Part shown: positions 1 through 8,449 of the stretch, piece by piece
How the letters are laid out: every line of letters starts with the position of its first letter
How positions within the stretch are numbered: position 1 is the stretch's first letter
NCBI RefSeq assembly: GCF_001429285.1
Contig: NZ_LMJJ01000040.1
Coordinates: 437,989 to 501,988, forward strand
Origin: Ensifer sp. Root278
GTDB taxonomy: Bacteria > Pseudomonadota > Alphaproteobacteria > Rhizobiales > Rhizobiaceae
Length of the DNA stretch: 64,000 nucleotides
Reading direction: 5' to 3'
Notes under the pieces: model-generated
The model's database searches: none
What the model saw: only the letters and a program-made list of their open reading frames with translations
Told to the model about the DNA's origin: nothing
Translations under genes and position numbers: made by a program

Positions 1-942
1 CAGGTAGAGCCGGGCGAACCAGAGATCCTGAACGCCCGATGGATTGGCTGAAAGACTCTGGCGGGCGGACAGGAACGGGCCAGGGGCTCGGGGCCAACCC
101 GCGGCAGAAACGCCGCCGGCCATCACCGAAAGCGCGGTCGAGCGCAGCGGCGAACGCCAGCCAAGCCTGCCGGCGATATCGGCAAGGAAACCGACGGGTG
201 CTGCAAGTGCTGCGGGCAACGAGACGGTTCTGGCGGCGGGCAGGCCAAGCCACTCACGGTGCAGTGCCACGAGTTCGCCAAGCGTCGGCGGTGTCTCGTC
301 GCCAAGCACGAGATCGCTTCCCTCGGGCATCAGCCCGGCAACAGCCGCGCTGACGGCCTCCGCAACATCGCTCATGGCGACCGTTTCGACGCGTGACCCC
401 ACATGCACGAGCGGGATGGCGAAGGGCAGGGCGGCAAGGGCACGCAGCAGGGCCGAACCGCCATGGGCGTTGCGGCCAAGCACCAGCGCCGGGCGAAGGA
501 TGACATGCGCGATGCCGCTTGCCGCGAGCGCCGTGTCGGCACGGAACTTGGTGGCGAGGAAGGCGCTGTCGCTGCCGGCGGCGCCCAATGACGCTGAGAT
601 CTGGGGTGCGGAGATCTGGACGATCCGCACCGGCGATGCCTTCGCAGCCGCATAAAGCGCCAGCATCGCCGTCTCCTGGGTCGCACCGACATCATCGGCC
701 AAACCATCCTGCAACGCGCCGGCGCAGTTGACGATGACGTCATGGGCCTCGACCAACCCTCGCCAGTTGCTGGCAGCGCGCATGTCGGCGAGGTCGGCCG
801 TGAACCATTGCGCCTGCGGCCGTTTCAGCCGCGCGCTCGCGACATGGCGGCCGAGGCCGGTTACCATGTGTCCGTCGCTGACAAGACGATCGAGTAGGGT
901 CGAGCCGATGAAGCCGGTGGCGCCGAGAATCAGAACCTTCAT
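1..942 (-). CDS. NAD(P)-binding SDR-family oxidoreductase, C-terminus beyond window
   Basis: The reading frame opens with an ATG at 942 and stays open for 314 codons to the left edge, so the C-terminus is missing. The N-terminus is a Rossmann fold: a beta strand followed by GATGFIG at residues 8-14, the dinucleotide-binding glycine motif of extended or NmrA-like short-chain dehydrogenases. A later NCAG segment matches the NAG-type motif of the family. The chain runs past the normal 300-residue SDR length into a hydrophobic Ala/Leu-rich part, which would fit the SDR proteins that carry a C-terminal DoxX-like membrane domain, but that part is not visible. The substrate is unknown. The family is seen in the sequence; the fusion is inference. 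Confidence 0.75.
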   Translation of the reverse strand, partial: MKVLILGATGFIGSTLLDRLVSDGHMVTGLGRHVASARLKRPQAQWFTADLADMRAASNWRGLVEAHDVIVNCAGALQDGLADDVGATQETAMLALYAAAKASPVRIVQISAPQISASLGAAGSDSAFLATKFRADTALAASGIAHVILRPALVLGRNAHGGSALLRALAALPFAIPLVHVGSRVETVAMSDVAEAVSAAVAGLMPEGSDLVLGDETPPTLGELVALHREWLGLPAARTVSLPAALAAPVGFLADIAGRLGWRSPLRSTALSVMAGGVSAAGWPRAPGPFLSARQSLSANPSGVQDLWFARLYL

Positions 943-1006
943 GCGGCTAGAATAGCGGAGGCGGTTGCGCGCGAAAGCATCATGTATCGTCAAAGTTTAG
1001 TCGCGG

Positions 1007-1134
1007 CCGGACTTGTTACAGTGACAATTCTGGTTGCCGGTCGCTGATGAAATCGATTTCGAATGCGGATTTCATCAGCTACCACTATCGCCCGAGTGAG
1101 GAGGCAGCGCCGTCTGCGCCCGAGGGGTGCGCCG
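1007..1134 (+). repeat. 128-bp direct repeat, copy 1
   Basis: This stretch matches 3215-3342 over 128 bases without gaps, with six substitutions (about 95% identity), in the same orientation. It contains an inverted repeat with 12-bp arms at 1043-1054 and 1068-1079 around a 13-nt spacer. It lies just beyond the 3' end of the DUF1254 gene, while copy 2 lies beyond its 5' end. A short open frame crosses it, but all four substitutions within that frame change the amino acid, which argues against coding. Confidence 0.9.
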
Positions 1135-1211
1135 GTGCCGAAAAGCACGGCGGCGCCGATCACATGGGCAAGGCGCAGCGGTGGTGTGAATTCTCGCGAT
1201 CACGTCGCACC

Positions 1212-1236
1212 TCGCGGGAGGCTACTTCCCCCGCGA
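1212..1236 (-). terminator. possible hairpin downstream of the DUF1254 gene
   Basis: TCGCGGG at 1212-1218 pairs with CCCGCGA at 1230-1236, giving a GC-rich stem 30 bases beyond the stop codon of the minus-strand gene. No clear T-run follows in that direction, so it may be a simple 3' stabilising hairpin rather than an intrinsic terminator. Confidence 0.35.
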
Positions 1237-1266
1237 TTTGTCAGCATTGCTCCCACATTCCCACCA

Positions 1267-2901
1267 TCAGGGCACGAGTTCGATCTCGCTCGGCCGCCAT
1301 TCCTTCGTGAAGAACGATTCCAGCGGACTGTAGAGACGCAGGAGCGTAAACCAGCCTTTGCCGGGCATGGTCTGGATCCAGTTGCCGCGTTTCACCCCCT
1401 CGGGTTGGGTTGGGCCGAAATAGATCGTCGTCGAGCCATCCGGTTCCGCTTCCGCGGCAGGCGATGGATAGCTCTGGCTGCCGGCGCGCGGGTAGCCTTG
1501 CGGCGTCTGTAGCATCGAGCGCGACTGGTTGTCGTAGAGCGTGAAGGACCAGAACGCGGCCGCCGGAATGTCCTTCGGCAGCGTCACCTTGTAGGTCTTG
1601 CCGCCGTCGAGGTCGTTCTTGTTGGCGTCCAGGAAACCCATGAGATATTGCGACCCGACCTTGGGGAGCCGCATGATCATGCCGGGCGAGTCGAGCGTGT
1701 AGCCGAAGTAGAAGGCCGTCTTGGAATCGAGGGTACGCGCGCCAGTCGGCGGTAGCGGGTCGAACAGGCCATCCTTTGTGATCATCGGCGGCGGCGTTTC
1801 GAAATTTGCGCCACCCTGCCACAGCATGTTTCCCCACATTGAGTCTGGATAGTACGACCAATCAGGATGGGGCCCGCTGAAACGCCAGTTCAACACACGG
1901 CTGGCCGCGTTTCCCACCGCTGCTGCATCGGTCAGAATCTTCTTCATCCGGTCGTCCGGGTTGAATTCCTTGCCCTTGACGATACCGATGGCTGCCAACT
2001 GGCCTGCAAGTTCCGGATCGTAGGAATCGGCCGGCTCGGCCTGAACATTGGCGTTGATCATCTCGAAGAACGAATAGTCGCTTGGGGGGATCGTATTGAA
2101 CGCCTTGCCGCTCGCCTCGAGGAACTTGGTTTCAGGAACCGGCGGATTCACTTCAAGCCTGACTTTGCCTTCGAGCGCCGTTGCGATGCTCGTGCCGACA
2201 CCGCCCGGCGTGTAGGGATAGATCTTCATATTTTTCTTGATGTTCTCGACGGTCGGCTTCGGATCGTTGTCTACAAGGTAACCGCGAGATGCATAGATGA
2301 CCCGGTTCGTCTTCGACCGCGCAACATAGAAACCACCTTCCGGAACCGGACCGTCATAACCTGGTGGCAGCAGCAGGTATCTTCCGCCTTCGCCGCGGTC
2401 GGGACCGGGGAACCCGACATCGATGATCCAGCCAAACCACATGTCGTTGATCGTGCCTACCCCCATAGGAGGCTGCTCGACCACGGTTGGCCCCTTCGTC
2501 AGATCCACGACGCTGAAATAGTAGACGGTATCGGCATTGGCCGTGAGGAACAGCGACTTCGAATCCATCAGTTCAGGGTAAAGGGTGACCGTGTTGTCCT
2601 CTGCGCCGATGCTGAGAAGACCCTTGCGGATCGCATAGGCCGATGCGCCGCCATAGCTGTTGAGGAACGCGTCAAGGGCGCGAGTGAAATCAAGCGTGTC
2701 ATAAACCTTGTCGACGGTGTCTGCACTCGGCGCGCCATCCTTGAAATTGAGCGTACCGATGCGAGACTCTACTTTATCCGGGGTAACCAGAATCGGTGGG
2801 ATTTCGGTCGCCGTCTGGCCAAAAGCTGGATTTCCGCCGTTGACGATGGTTGCGGCGACAAGAGCTGCAAATAGTGGAAGCTTGCTTCTAATAGGTTTCA
2901 T
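1267..2901 (-). CDS. secreted DUF1254/DUF1214 domain protein
   Basis: The product of 544 residues has a signal peptide (basic MKPIRSK start, hydrophobic core, cleavage near AFGQ). A DUF1254-type region follows in the first half (NADTVYYFSVVDLTKGP, then GGRYLLLPPGYDG) and a DUF1214-type region in the last third, with the family-typical segments NDLDGGKTYKVTLP, FWSFTLYDNQSRSML and WFTLLRLYSPLESFF. The start at 2901 is chosen over an upstream GTG because GGAGGG precedes it at good spacing and the signal peptide begins there. The family is common in rhizobia and widely annotated without a proven function; a periplasmic location follows from the signal. The gene stands alone, between the two 128-bp direct repeats. 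Confidence 0.85.
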   Translation of the reverse strand: MKPIRSKLPLFAALVAATIVNGGNPAFGQTATEIPPILVTPDKVESRIGTLNFKDGAPSADTVDKVYDTLDFTRALDAFLNSYGGASAYAIRKGLLSIGAEDNTVTLYPELMDSKSLFLTANADTVYYFSVVDLTKGPTVVEQPPMGVGTINDMWFGWIIDVGFPGPDRGEGGRYLLLPPGYDGPVPEGGFYVARSKTNRVIYASRGYLVDNDPKPTVENIKKNMKIYPYTPGGVGTSIATALEGKVRLEVNPPVPETKFLEASGKAFNTIPPSDYSFFEMINANVQAEPADSYDPELAGQLAAIGIVKGKEFNPDDRMKKILTDAAAVGNAASRVLNWRFSGPHPDWSYYPDSMWGNMLWQGGANFETPPPMITKDGLFDPLPPTGARTLDSKTAFYFGYTLDSPGMIMRLPKVGSQYLMGFLDANKNDLDGGKTYKVTLPKDIPAAAFWSFTLYDNQSRSMLQTPQGYPRAGSQSYPSPAAEAEPDGSTTIYFGPTQPEGVKRGNWIQTMPGKGWFTLLRLYSPLESFFTKEWRPSEIELVP

Positions 2902-3214
2902 GCTGCCCTCCATTTGTTGAGTAAGACTCTGGATTGGCGCGGACAACACCACGTTGCCGGATGTCTATGGCGCGATGCACGTTTCCCGACTCCCGAGCAT
3001 GCTCCGCGAGTACCTTTTGGACAAGTTTGTCTTCATGAGAGTTTGAGTCAGCGGGTCTGCAAATCGGACAGCGTGAACCCTTTCACGAGGCCGTGAAATA
3101 GCAATTACGTTACTGCAACATACGTGGAAAACGGCGCTCTTGCTGGCTTTAGCCTCGCGCGTTGGTGGATCCTACATAATAGCGCATTTTTCAATGCTGC
3201 CGGTTCGCATGGAA
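2902..3214. other. intergenic region between DUF1254 gene and repeat copy 2
   Basis: No convincing reading frame is seen here. The region must hold the promoter of the minus-strand DUF1254 gene and possibly that of the nitrile hydratase operon, but I cannot assign -35 or -10 boxes with confidence. Confidence 0.5.
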
Positions 3215-3342
3215 CCGGACTTGTTACGGTGACAATTCTGGTCGCCGGTCGCTGATGAATTCGATTTCGAATCCGGATCTCATCAGCTACCACTATCGCG
3301 CGAGTGAGGAGGCAGCGCCGTCTGCGCCCGAGGGGTGCGCCG
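3215..3342 (+). repeat. 128-bp direct repeat, copy 2, leader of nitrile hydratase operon
   Basis: This is the second copy of the repeat at 1007-1134, with six substitutions and no gaps. The inverted repeat of copy 1 is degraded here, with two mismatches in the arms. The copy ends 17 bases before the nitrile hydratase alpha start codon, so it forms most of that operon's leader or promoter-proximal region. The 3' half is GC-rich and identical in both copies. Confidence 0.9.
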
Positions 3343-3359
3343 TTGCGAGGAGCCAGGCA

Positions 3360-3998
3360 ATGTCCGAACACCATCATGGTCACGATCACGACCATCATCA
3401 CCATGACAACCATTTCACCGACATGGAAGCGCGGGTGAAGGCGCTGGAAACGGTGCTGACCGAGAAGGGGCTGATCGATCCGGCGGCGATCGACGCGATC
3501 GTCGAGACCTATGAGACGAAGATCGGCCCGCGCAACGGTGCCCGCGTGGTGGCCAAGGCCTGGGTCGATCCCGATTTTGCCGAGTGGCTGAAGCGCGATG
3601 CGACCGAAGCGATCGCCAGCCTCGGCTATACCGGCCGGCAGGGCGAGCATATGCGCGCCGTGTTCAATACGGCCGAGACCCATAACCTCGTCGTCTGCAC
3701 GCTCTGCTCCTGTTATCCCTGGTCCGTGCTCGGCCTGCCGCCGGTCTGGTACAAGGCGCCGCCCTATCGCTCGCGCGCGGTCATCGATCCGCGCGGGGTG
3801 CTCCAGGAGTTCGGTCTGATCTTGCCGGAGACAACGCGCATCCGCGTCTGGGACTCGACGGCGGAGCTGCGCTATCTGGTGATCCCAGAGCGTCCGGCCG
3901 ATACCGACGGTTTCAGCGAGGAGGAACTCGCGGGGCTGGTGACGCGCGATGCCATGATCGGCACGGGGCTCGCGCTTTCCGGGGAGACGCTTCGATGA
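3360..3998 (+). CDS. nthA: cobalt-type nitrile hydratase, alpha subunit
   Basis: The alpha subunit of the heterodimeric enzyme hydrates nitriles to amides in the cytoplasm. Residues 113-118 read CTLCSC followed by Tyr, the metal-binding claw with three cysteines; Thr after the first Cys and Tyr after the last are the pattern of cobalt rather than iron enzymes. The product is 212 residues, usual for the family. The first 18 residues are unusually rich in His ([13 protein letters not shown]), a possible metal-binding tail. The frame is open upstream to 3255, but the start at 3360 is preferred: AGGAG lies 7 bases upstream, and the extra 35 codons fall in the non-coding repeat. The beta gene follows with an ATGA overlap. 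Confidence 0.95.
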   Translation: MSEHHHGHDHDHHHHDNHFTDMEARVKALETVLTEKGLIDPAAIDAIVETYETKIGPRNGARVVAKAWVDPDFAEWLKRDATEAIASLGYTGRQGEHMRAVFNTAETHNLVVCTLCSCYPWSVLGLPPVWYKAPPYRSRAVIDPRGVLQEFGLILPETTRIRVWDSTAELRYLVIPERPADTDGFSEEELAGLVTRDAMIGTGLALSGETLR

Positions 3999-4654
3999 AC
4001 GGTCCGCACGATCTCGGCGGCGCGCACGGCCTCGGCCCCGTGGCGCCGGAAAAGGACGAGCCCTATTTCCACGGCGAATGGGAGAAGCGGGCGCTCGGCG
4101 TCACGCTCTCCTGCGGCGCCTTCGGCGCCTGGACGATCGACGAAAGCCGGCATGCGCGCGAAAGCCTGCCGCCGGCGACCTATCTTTCGGCGAGCTATTA
4201 CGAGATCTGGACCCGCGCGCTGGAGACCCTGCTCAAACGCCATGGTTTTGTAAGTCAGGCCGAGCTCGATGGCGGCCACAGGCTGGAGCCGTGTGCGAGC
4301 CCGAAGCGGGTGCTGAAGGCCGACATGGTGGCCGGCGTGCTGGCGAAGGGCGCGCCTTGCGACCGCCCGGCGGAAGGATTGCCGCGCTTTGCTGCCGGCG
4401 ACCCGGTGAAGACGAAGAATTTCAATCCGGAGACCCACACGCGGCTGCCGCGCTACGCTCGCGCCAAGCTCGGCCGGGTAGAGGCGGTGCAGGGCTTCTT
4501 CGTCTTTCCTGACGATAACGCCCATGGCCGCGGCGAAAATCCGCAATGGGTGTATACGGTCGTCTTCGATGGGCCCGAGATTTGGGGCGAGGGCGCCGAT
4601 CCGACGCTGACGGTCTCGATCGATGCCTGGGAGAGCTACCTTGAACACGTGTAA
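3995..4654 (+). CDS. nthB: nitrile hydratase, beta subunit
   Basis: The beta subunit completes the alpha/beta nitrile hydratase active site and is not catalytic alone. The N-terminus MNGPHDLGG and the following GLGP segment are highly typical of the family, as is the C-terminal SH3-like part with the [13 protein letters not shown] segment, near the end of the 219-residue chain. It overlaps the alpha stop codon by four bases (ATGA), indicating translational coupling and equimolar expression. The downstream accessory gene overlaps its 3' end. The length is normal and no frame damage is seen. Confidence 0.95.
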   Translation: MNGPHDLGGAHGLGPVAPEKDEPYFHGEWEKRALGVTLSCGAFGAWTIDESRHARESLPPATYLSASYYEIWTRALETLLKRHGFVSQAELDGGHRLEPCASPKRVLKADMVAGVLAKGAPCDRPAEGLPRFAAGDPVKTKNFNPETHTRLPRYARAKLGRVEAVQGFFVFPDDNAHGRGENPQWVYTVVFDGPEIWGEGADPTLTVSIDAWESYLEHV

Positions 4655-5015
4655 GGTGACATCGCCGCTCATTGCCTCGGCCGAACTGCCGAAATCGCCG
4701 GAGGGCGATCCTGTCTTTGCCGAGCCCTGGCAGGCGAACGCCTTCGCCATGACCGTACGCCTGCATGAAAAGGGCGTGTTCTCCTGGCCGGAATGGGCCG
4801 AGGCGCTTTCGGCCGAGCTCTACAAGCCTGGTCGCAAGGCGGATGCCAGCGACTACTACGATTGCTGGGTAGCCGCGCTCTCGCGCCTCGTCACCGAGCT
4901 CTCGATCGCGTCTGGCCGTGAGTTGGAGCACCTGACGCAGAGCTGGCAGCGGGCGGCGGAAGCGACGCCGCACGGGCACCCGATCGTGCTCGCCAACGAC
5001 CCTGAGCGGCCCTGA
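4641..5015 (+). CDS. nitrile hydratase accessory (activator) protein
   Basis: A small protein of about 124 residues resembling the N-terminal part of nitrile hydratase beta subunits (PWQANAFAMTVRLHEKGVFSWPEWAEAL), as do known nitrile hydratase activators. In cobalt enzymes such proteins escort the alpha subunit and promote cobalt insertion by subunit swapping. The start is uncertain: a TTG at 4641 with GGGAGAG just upstream overlaps the beta gene by 14 bases; an ATG at 4623 and a GTG at 4656 are in the same frame. As third gene of the operon it fits the usual alpha-beta-activator order. No amidase gene follows. Confidence 0.85.
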   Translation: MNTCKVTSPLIASAELPKSPEGDPVFAEPWQANAFAMTVRLHEKGVFSWPEWAEALSAELYKPGRKADASDYYDCWVAALSRLVTELSIASGRELEHLTQSWQRAAEATPHGHPIVLANDPERP

Positions 5016-5107
5016 TTTCGAAGGCTCCGATCGGCAGGATTTTCGCAAGTTGATCGCAGACGGTTTTTCACGTAGAGGCTGCTAATCTAAACGATCTGGA
5101 GCTTGCC

Positions 5108-6151
5108 GTGGGCGAAACGCGATATCCTTTTTCCTCCATGGAGGCGGCGGCGGAGATGTTCAAAAGAACGCCGCTCGAACGCCTCAGCACATGGTTGGAA
5201 ACCAAAAGGATGGCCCGGCGGGAGAGAAAAAAGAGACGCCGGCACGCGTTGACGTGCCTGAACGCGCGCGGGCCGGCGACCTTGTCGCCCGACGATATCC
5301 CGTTGATGTTCATCACCCACAACGACCTCAAGCTGATGCCGTCGTTCCTGGCGCATTACCGCAAGCTCGGGGTGACACGCTTCATCTGCATCGACGACGT
5401 CTCATCCGACGGCACGCGCGAATATCTGGTGGCACAACCGGACGTCGACGTCTGGTCGTCCATCGTCCGCTTCAAGGAGGCGCGGCGCGGGCGCGAATGG
5501 CGAGAAACGCTGTTCGAGCGCTATGGCACCGGCCGATGGTACGTCAATGTCGATTCCGACGAGTATCTCGTCTACGATGGCTATGAGGAACGCGGACTGA
5601 AGTGGCTCATTCCGGCGCTGGAGCGCATGGGCGCCCGCCGCATGCTCGCCCCCATGCTCGACATGTATCCGGTCGATCTCGAGCGCGCCGACGTTGAAAA
5701 GCTGGAGCAACAGGCCCCCTGGGAGATTGCCGATCATTTCGATGCCACCGGCTACGCCATGCATGCGATGAAGCGGGCCTTCAGCGTCAAGGGCGGACCG
5801 CGCTATCGCAAGTTCGGAACCGACCTGGAGATGGTCAAGTATCCGGTGCTGTTCTGGGACGGCGAGTGCTGTTTCGGGCCCAGCATCCATCAGCCCTTGC
5901 CCTATGACCGGAATTTTCCGGCCGCCATGGGCGTGCTGCTGCATTTCAAGTTCTTTGCCGATTACGCCGAGGTCGTCGATGCGGCCGCGGCAGGCGGGCA
6001 GTATTTCGATGCCTCCGCCGTCTATGTGAAGATCAAGGAGAACATCGCAAACGCCGGCGGTCTGCAATTGACGTCGGATGTTTCGGTGCGCTTCACCGGA
6101 TCGAGGCAATTACTGGATCTCGGATTTATAACGCGGCTTGAGCGCGCCTGA
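5108..6151 (+). CDS. glycosyltransferase, family-2-like (Glyco_tranf_2_4 type)
   Basis: A protein of about 347 residues with no membrane segment. The section MFITHNDLKLMPSFLAHYRKLGV, then FICIDDVSSDGTREYL and WYVNVDSDEYLVY, shows the family-2-like pattern of nucleotide-sugar binding and a DxD-like motif (VDSDE) for the metal-sugar diphosphate complex. Proteins of this type transfer sugars to surface polysaccharides or lipids; the acceptor cannot be told here. The start is GTG with GGAG six bases upstream; an in-frame ATG at 5138 is the alternative. A second glycosyltransferase follows 15 bases later, so the two are probably cotranscribed. Confidence 0.8.
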   Translation: MGETRYPFSSMEAAAEMFKRTPLERLSTWLETKRMARRERKKRRRHALTCLNARGPATLSPDDIPLMFITHNDLKLMPSFLAHYRKLGVTRFICIDDVSSDGTREYLVAQPDVDVWSSIVRFKEARRGREWRETLFERYGTGRWYVNVDSDEYLVYDGYEERGLKWLIPALERMGARRMLAPMLDMYPVDLERADVEKLEQQAPWEIADHFDATGYAMHAMKRAFSVKGGPRYRKFGTDLEMVKYPVLFWDGECCFGPSIHQPLPYDRNFPAAMGVLLHFKFFADYAEVVDAAAAGGQYFDASAVYVKIKENIANAGGLQLTSDVSVRFTGSRQLLDLGFITRLERA

Positions 6152-6166
6152 AGCGCGGCTCGGCGA

Positions 6167-7027
6167 ATGTCTGGAGTGAGAATGGAGAAGGCGAAACTCG
6201 TCGTTCTGTTTCCGGTCTTCAATGGTGCGAAGACCCTGGAAAAGTGCCTGCAGTGCATCGCGGATCAGGGTTTCAGGGATTTTCGCGCCATCATCGTCGA
6301 GAACAGGTCGACCGATGGTTCGCTGGAGATCGCCAAAGCCTTCGCGGCGAAGGATCCTCGCTTCGAAGTACTCGAGAACGAAGTGCACCTCAAGGCTGAC
6401 GAGAACTTCCTCAAGTGCTTCCACCTCGGCACCGAACTCGGCGAGTATTTCTGCCTCAGGGCCTGCGACGACTTTTCGACGCTCGACTACCTGTCGCGCC
6501 TCGTCGCCGCCCTGGACGCGGATAAGACCAAGCTGCTCGGGGTTTCGGACGTCAGGCGCATCAACAACGGCAAGGGACGCCTTGCCAGCCCCAACCGCGA
6601 CGTCTTCAATTTTGCCCAGCGCGTGCGCGACGGTAACATCCCGCGCAATCTGAGCTATCCGTCCGAATGGGTCTACGGCATCTATCGGTCGCAAGGCAGC
6701 CTGGAGATCCTGCTCCGGCGCTATGCGGAGTTCAGCTATCCCTGGACCGGCGCCTCCTACATCGTCACGGAGTTCGTGGTGCGCGATCTCGTCGCCTATG
6801 TTGAGGGGCCCGAGTTCCATTTCATCGAGGGTTCGGGATCGGTTCAGCGCTATGGCGCAAAGACCTTCCGGGAAAAGTTCTCGCAGCGCTGGGACTATAC
6901 GGTCGGCTGCTATCGGCTGAAGGACAAGCTGCCGCCGATGTCGCCGTGGACAAAGTTCCTGCTGTTCCGGATGTTCTGGAACGACGCGCGTCGCAAGACC
7001 CGCTACAAGCTCCTCGGCTTTTTCTGA
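6167..7027 (+). CDS. family 2 glycosyltransferase
   Basis: The N-terminal GT-A fold is clear: VVLFPVFNGAKTLEKCLQCI, then VENRSTDGSLEIA and a later acidic RACDDFSTLDYL that serves as the DxD-like site. The 286-residue product is soluble. A second in-frame ATG at 6182 may be the true start. It sits 15 bases after another glycosyltransferase on the same strand, suggesting a two-gene unit acting on the same surface glycan. Neither gene has a neighbouring polymerase, flippase or sugar-nucleotide gene, so the product is unknown. Confidence 0.85.
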   Translation: MSGVRMEKAKLVVLFPVFNGAKTLEKCLQCIADQGFRDFRAIIVENRSTDGSLEIAKAFAAKDPRFEVLENEVHLKADENFLKCFHLGTELGEYFCLRACDDFSTLDYLSRLVAALDADKTKLLGVSDVRRINNGKGRLASPNRDVFNFAQRVRDGNIPRNLSYPSEWVYGIYRSQGSLEILLRRYAEFSYPWTGASYIVTEFVVRDLVAYVEGPEFHFIEGSGSVQRYGAKTFREKFSQRWDYTVGCYRLKDKLPPMSPWTKFLLFRMFWNDARRKTRYKLLGFF

Positions 7028-7064
7028 TTGGGCGGACACGCGCCGGAGAGGGCGCGCCGCGATC

Positions 7065-7898
7065 TCAACTTCCCTTCGCCTCGCTCTTGTCGAACTGGCG
7101 GTAGCACTCGTCGGCCACCTGCTGCAGCAGGCTGCGCGGCACCTCGCCGGTGACGGCGTAGCCGATCGGGCCGTCGATCCAGTAGAAGGTCTCGACGCCG
7201 TCGACGCTGTCGATACGGAAACTGGTCTCGCGGTTGTCGTCGTTCCGGCCGAGAAGCACGGTGAGCCTGCGTCCGGTGCCGTCCTCATACATGAACATCG
7301 CACCCGCCTTGCCATTGACCGGCAGCAACCGGCCGCCGACCAGCGAGAAGCCGAGCGAGGAGAGATCGGGGATCGACAGCGGATGTTCGAGGCGTTTTCC
7401 GAGCCAGGTGGCGAGATGGCTCTGCTCGTCGGCGCCCACTTCGACGGCGTGGCGCACTTCGCTGGCATAGACCAGGAAGGCTGATTGCGCCTGCCGCGGC
7501 AAGCTGTCGGCGGTCTCGATCGATTGGTTGCCGCCATCGGCAGAAATCAGAGATGGCGCGTAGAGGCCGGTCAGCGCGCCCGCGGCAAACAGGGCGAGAC
7601 CGGCGGCGATGGCGCGCAGACGGCCGGTGGCGGATCGCTTGCCCTTGTCCGGGTCCGATTGCGGAAGATCGTTGCGGCTTTTCGATAGCAGGGCGCGGTC
7701 GTTTGTGTCGCTGTGGGCGTAGCCGGCGAAGAGCGCACGAAGGTCCACCGCCTGCGCCTGCCATTGCCGGACTTCTTCGGCGCGGGCGGGGTTGCTCTCC
7801 AGCCATTGCTCGATCCGTTCGCGTTCCCGTGGGGTCACGAAACCGTCGACATAGGCGTGCAGGTCGTCTTCGGAGACGGTGTTGAGATCTTCCGTCAT
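7065..7898 (-). CDS. anti-sigma factor, membrane-bound, partner of the adjacent ECF sigma factor
   Basis: The cytoplasmic N-terminus (MTEDLNTVSEDDLHAYVDGFV, ERIEQWLESNPARAEEV) is the usual anti-sigma helical domain, here without the His-Cys-Cys zinc motif. One membrane segment follows at about residues 95-115 (AIAAGLALFAAGALTGLYAP) and then a periplasmic domain of about 160 residues. The start codon overlaps the sigma gene stop by four bases. In such pairs the membrane protein holds the sigma factor inactive until a periplasmic signal releases it. The signal is not visible from the sequence. Confidence 0.85.
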   Translation of the reverse strand: MTEDLNTVSEDDLHAYVDGFVTPRERERIEQWLESNPARAEEVRQWQAQAVDLRALFAGYAHSDTNDRALLSKSRNDLPQSDPDKGKRSATGRLRAIAAGLALFAAGALTGLYAPSLISADGGNQSIETADSLPRQAQSAFLVYASEVRHAVEVGADEQSHLATWLGKRLEHPLSIPDLSSLGFSLVGGRLLPVNGKAGAMFMYEDGTGRRLTVLLGRNDDNRETSFRIDSVDGVETFYWIDGPIGYAVTGEVPRSLLQQVADECYRQFDKSEAKGS

Positions 7899-8449
7899 TT
7901 CGGTCTCCGCATGCTGATCACATTGTCGTCCTTCATGGCTTCGGCAAGCTGGCGCCGGGCGCGTGAGAGCCGCGACATCACGGTGCCGATTGGAATGGCC
8001 ATCATCTCGGCCACGTCCTGGTAGCGGTATCCCTCGATCACCACGAGCATCAGCACCGAGCGGTTTTCCGAGGAAAGGCCGTTCAGCGCCCGTTCGAGCT
8101 TGGAGCGTTCGAGCGGGTCGCTTTCGCGGTTCTCCGCCTCGAGCCCCAGATCCTCCTCCAGCGCCACCTGCGGGTGCATGGAGAGGTAGCGGTGCCGGTT
8201 GCGGCCGAGATTGGTCATGATGGTGAAGGCCCAGGCGCGCAGGTTGACGCCGCGCCATTGCGCGCGGCGCGAAAGCACCTTCTCCACGCAATCCTGCAAC
8301 AGGTCCTCGCCATCCGGATCCGAGCGCACGAGGCTGCGGGCATAGCGCCTCAGCGCCGGCACCAGCGCCAGCACGTCCTCTTCGAACCGGTCGGATGCGG
8401 GGTTTTCGGCCCCCGCATCCGCATTGCCGCCATTACGGCTTTGCGACAT
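7895..8449 (-). CDS. ECF-type RNA polymerase sigma factor (sigma-70 family)
   Basis: A 184-residue protein with a sigma region 2 (VPALRRYARSLVRSDPDGEDLLQDCVEKVL, then LRAWAFTIMTNLGRNRHR) and a region 4 helix-turn-helix (LNGLSSENRSVLMLVVIEGYRYQDVAEMMAIPIGTVMSRLSRARRQL). It lacks regions 1 and 3, as ECF factors do. It overlaps the anti-sigma gene by four bases and the upstream secreted-protein gene by 17, so the three form one operon. A candidate ECF promoter lies before the first gene, suggesting autoregulation. The arrangement resembles the RpoE1/RpoE4-type ECF loci of Sinorhizobium, but I cannot prove orthology. Confidence 0.9.
   Translation of the reverse strand: MSQSRNGGNADAGAENPASDRFEEDVLALVPALRRYARSLVRSDPDGEDLLQDCVEKVLSRRAQWRGVNLRAWAFTIMTNLGRNRHRYLSMHPQVALEEDLGLEAENRESDPLERSKLERALNGLSSENRSVLMLVVIEGYRYQDVAEMMAIPIGTVMSRLSRARRQLAEAMKDDNVISMRRPK

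Noticed and set aside
1867..2874. Long plus-strand frame of 335 codons
   Set aside because: It is antisense to the DUF1254 gene, whose signal peptide, domains and ribosome-binding site are clear; the frame has no recognisable motifs.
3255..3359. 35-codon upstream extension of nthA within the repeat
   Set aside because: The substitutions between the two repeat copies are all non-synonymous in this frame, the same frame in copy 1 leads nowhere, and a good ribosome-binding site precedes the internal ATG at 3360.
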